The position numbers and the translations under genes are program-made. The notes beneath the pieces are model-generated. The model made no database searches and had not been told where the DNA came from. It worked only from the letters and a program-made list of their open reading frames with translations. From contig CAZCCV010000060.1 of NCBI GenBank assembly GCA_964497515.1, forward strand, positions 1-6,635: a stretch of DNA of 6,635 nt. The letters run 5' to 3'. Within the stretch, counting starts at the first letter, position 1. Each line of letters opens with the position of its first letter. Origin of the DNA: CAZCCV01 sp964497515. GTDB taxonomy: Bacteria; Armatimonadota; UBA5829; DTLH01. Below, piece after piece: positions 5,776 through 6,635 of this stretch.

Positions 5776-6583
5776 CGCGTGGCATAGGGAGAGTATCGGG
5801 GATATTGTTCTTTACAGAGCGTGGAACCTGCAGCAGACAGGAATTGTGCACCACGCATTCAGCGCAAGACTTGGCGGCATCAGCAACCCTCCTAACGAAT
5901 CGCTGAATCTGGGACTTCACGTTGGAGATAACCCGCAATCTGTAACCGAGAACCGACGCAGGCTATCGGTGGCGTGCGGATTTGCTGTGGATTCTATGGT
6001 ATGTGCCGAACAGGTTCACGGATGCAGTATTGCTGCGGTCACTGTCCTCGAACGAGGACGTGGAGCCAGTTCTTACGAAGACTCTATTCCAGCGGTCGAT
6101 GCTCTCATATGTAACACCACAGGACTCGTGCTCACACTGTACTTTGCCGACTGCGTTCCAGTGTTCATAGTAGATCCGGTTCATCGCGCAATCGGGCTGG
6201 CGCACGCAGGTTGGAAAGGCACTTCTGAGTCCATCGCCGCCCGAACACTCGATGCAATGGCTGCCAGTTACAACACAAACGCAAGGAATTGTGTAGCTGC
6301 CATAGGTCCTGCAATTGGCAGATGCTGCTACGAAGTCTCCTCGGATGTAGCTTCAAGAGTCTTAAAAGCAGCAGGAGACGATAGAATCATTGCAAACAGC
6401 TATGAAGGTAAGTTTCAATTGGATCTGAAGCTGGCCAATTGGTTGATCCTTCGCAGAGCCGGTATTGCAGAATCCAATATTGCCCTCTCGACACATTGCA
6501 CAAGCTGCAATAGGGAGGATTTCTTCAGCTATCGCCGGGATGGTCAGACGGGAAGAATGGCCGCCATTCTTGCACTTCGCTAA
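5765..6583 (+). CDS. pgeF: Peptidoglycan editing factor PgeF (polyphenol oxidase / laccase-domain family)
   Basis: Cytoplasmic YfiH/YlmD-family protein (Pfam Cu-oxidase_4). In E. coli the family helps keep non-native residues such as L-Ser out of the first position of the peptidoglycan stem peptide. Related proteins have purine nucleoside phosphorylase or adenosine deaminase activity, so the exact substrate here is open. The 272-residue length is normal. Visible motifs are HHAFSARLGGIS (29-40), ESLNLGLHVGD (45-55), EQVHG with H85, ADCVP with C130, and GLAHAGWKGT with H147; H85, C130 and H147 match the family's metal-binding His-Cys-His set. Also present are GPAIGRCCYEV (181-191) and the C-terminal CTSCNREDFFSYRRDG (245-260). 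I chose ATG 5765 over 5717 because of AGGTG 7 bases upstream and because family members begin shortly before the GxxHxFSxRxGG motif. It overlaps the preceding gene by 11 bases, so it is probably cotranscribed with it. No terminator follows. Confidence 0.93.
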   Translation: MDINAWHRESIGDIVLYRAWNLQQTGIVHHAFSARLGGISNPPNESLNLGLHVGDNPQSVTENRRRLSVACGFAVDSMVCAEQVHGCSIAAVTVLERGRGASSYEDSIPAVDALICNTTGLVLTLYFADCVPVFIVDPVHRAIGLAHAGWKGTSESIAARTLDAMAASYNTNARNCVAAIGPAIGRCCYEVSSDVASRVLKAAGDDRIIANSYEGKFQLDLKLANWLILRRAGIAESNIALSTHCTSCNREDFFSYRRDGQTGRMAAILALR

Positions 6584-6615
6584 AACTGGTAACAAAGCGA
6601 GGCAAGAAGGTGTGA

Positions 6616-6635
6616 TAAGGGCGGCATAATGATAA
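6616..6635 (+). other. Possible start of a further plus-strand gene, cut by the window edge
   Basis: TAAGGGCGG at 6616-6624 precedes ATG at 6629 at ribosome-binding distance, and no terminator hairpin lies between pgeF and this point. The operon may therefore continue. Only two codons and one base are visible, so nothing can be said about the product. In many genomes pgeF is followed by a YggS-type PLP-binding protein, but that is only a context-based guess. Confidence 0.25.

Overview
The window looks like ordinary bacterial chromosome, with one accessory-looking gene set between conserved housekeeping genes. All genes have Shine-Dalgarno starts and standard stop codons, and base composition looks near-balanced and even throughout. 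Nothing fixes the phylum. The gene families are widespread, and no rRNA, tRNA or clear lineage marker is present. A free-living or uncultured lineage outside the well-studied model groups is my best guess, held weakly.

Layout from left to right. Positions 1-164 are a leader region. It holds two copies of a 12-base GGGGACATTATC repeat (possible insertion-sequence end), a candidate promoter, and a GC-rich hairpin just upstream of miaB. Positions 165-1499 (+) encode MiaB, the radical-SAM methylthiotransferase acting on A37 of tRNA, starting at TTG. Its stop codon lies inside a 12-bp hairpin (1493-1521) that separates it from a convergent gene. Positions 1531-3852 (-) encode a large cytoplasmic glycoside hydrolase of the MGH1-like / GH63-related (alpha/alpha)6-barrel type, substrate unknown. 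Directly upstream of it, in the same reading frame and separated by one TGA, is a 38-codon ORF (3874-3990, -) with a near-perfect ribosome binding site. A short divergent promoter region (3991-4059) leads to two overlapping plus-strand genes: a TIGR03960-type radical-SAM protein (4060-5775) and PgeF, the peptidoglycan editing factor / multicopper polyphenol oxidase family protein (5765-6583). After PgeF, 52 bases remain, with a possible start of another gene at the very edge.

Functionally there are three units: miaB (translation fidelity), the small ORF plus glycosidase (carbohydrate breakdown, transcribed leftwards), and the radical SAM-pgeF pair (translationally coupled, rightwards). I see no defence system, CRISPR array, prophage or complete transposon. 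The most interesting items are the in-frame small ORF ahead of the glycosidase, altered signature motifs in MiaB, a seemingly shortened segment in the radical SAM barrel, and the repeat pair at the left edge.
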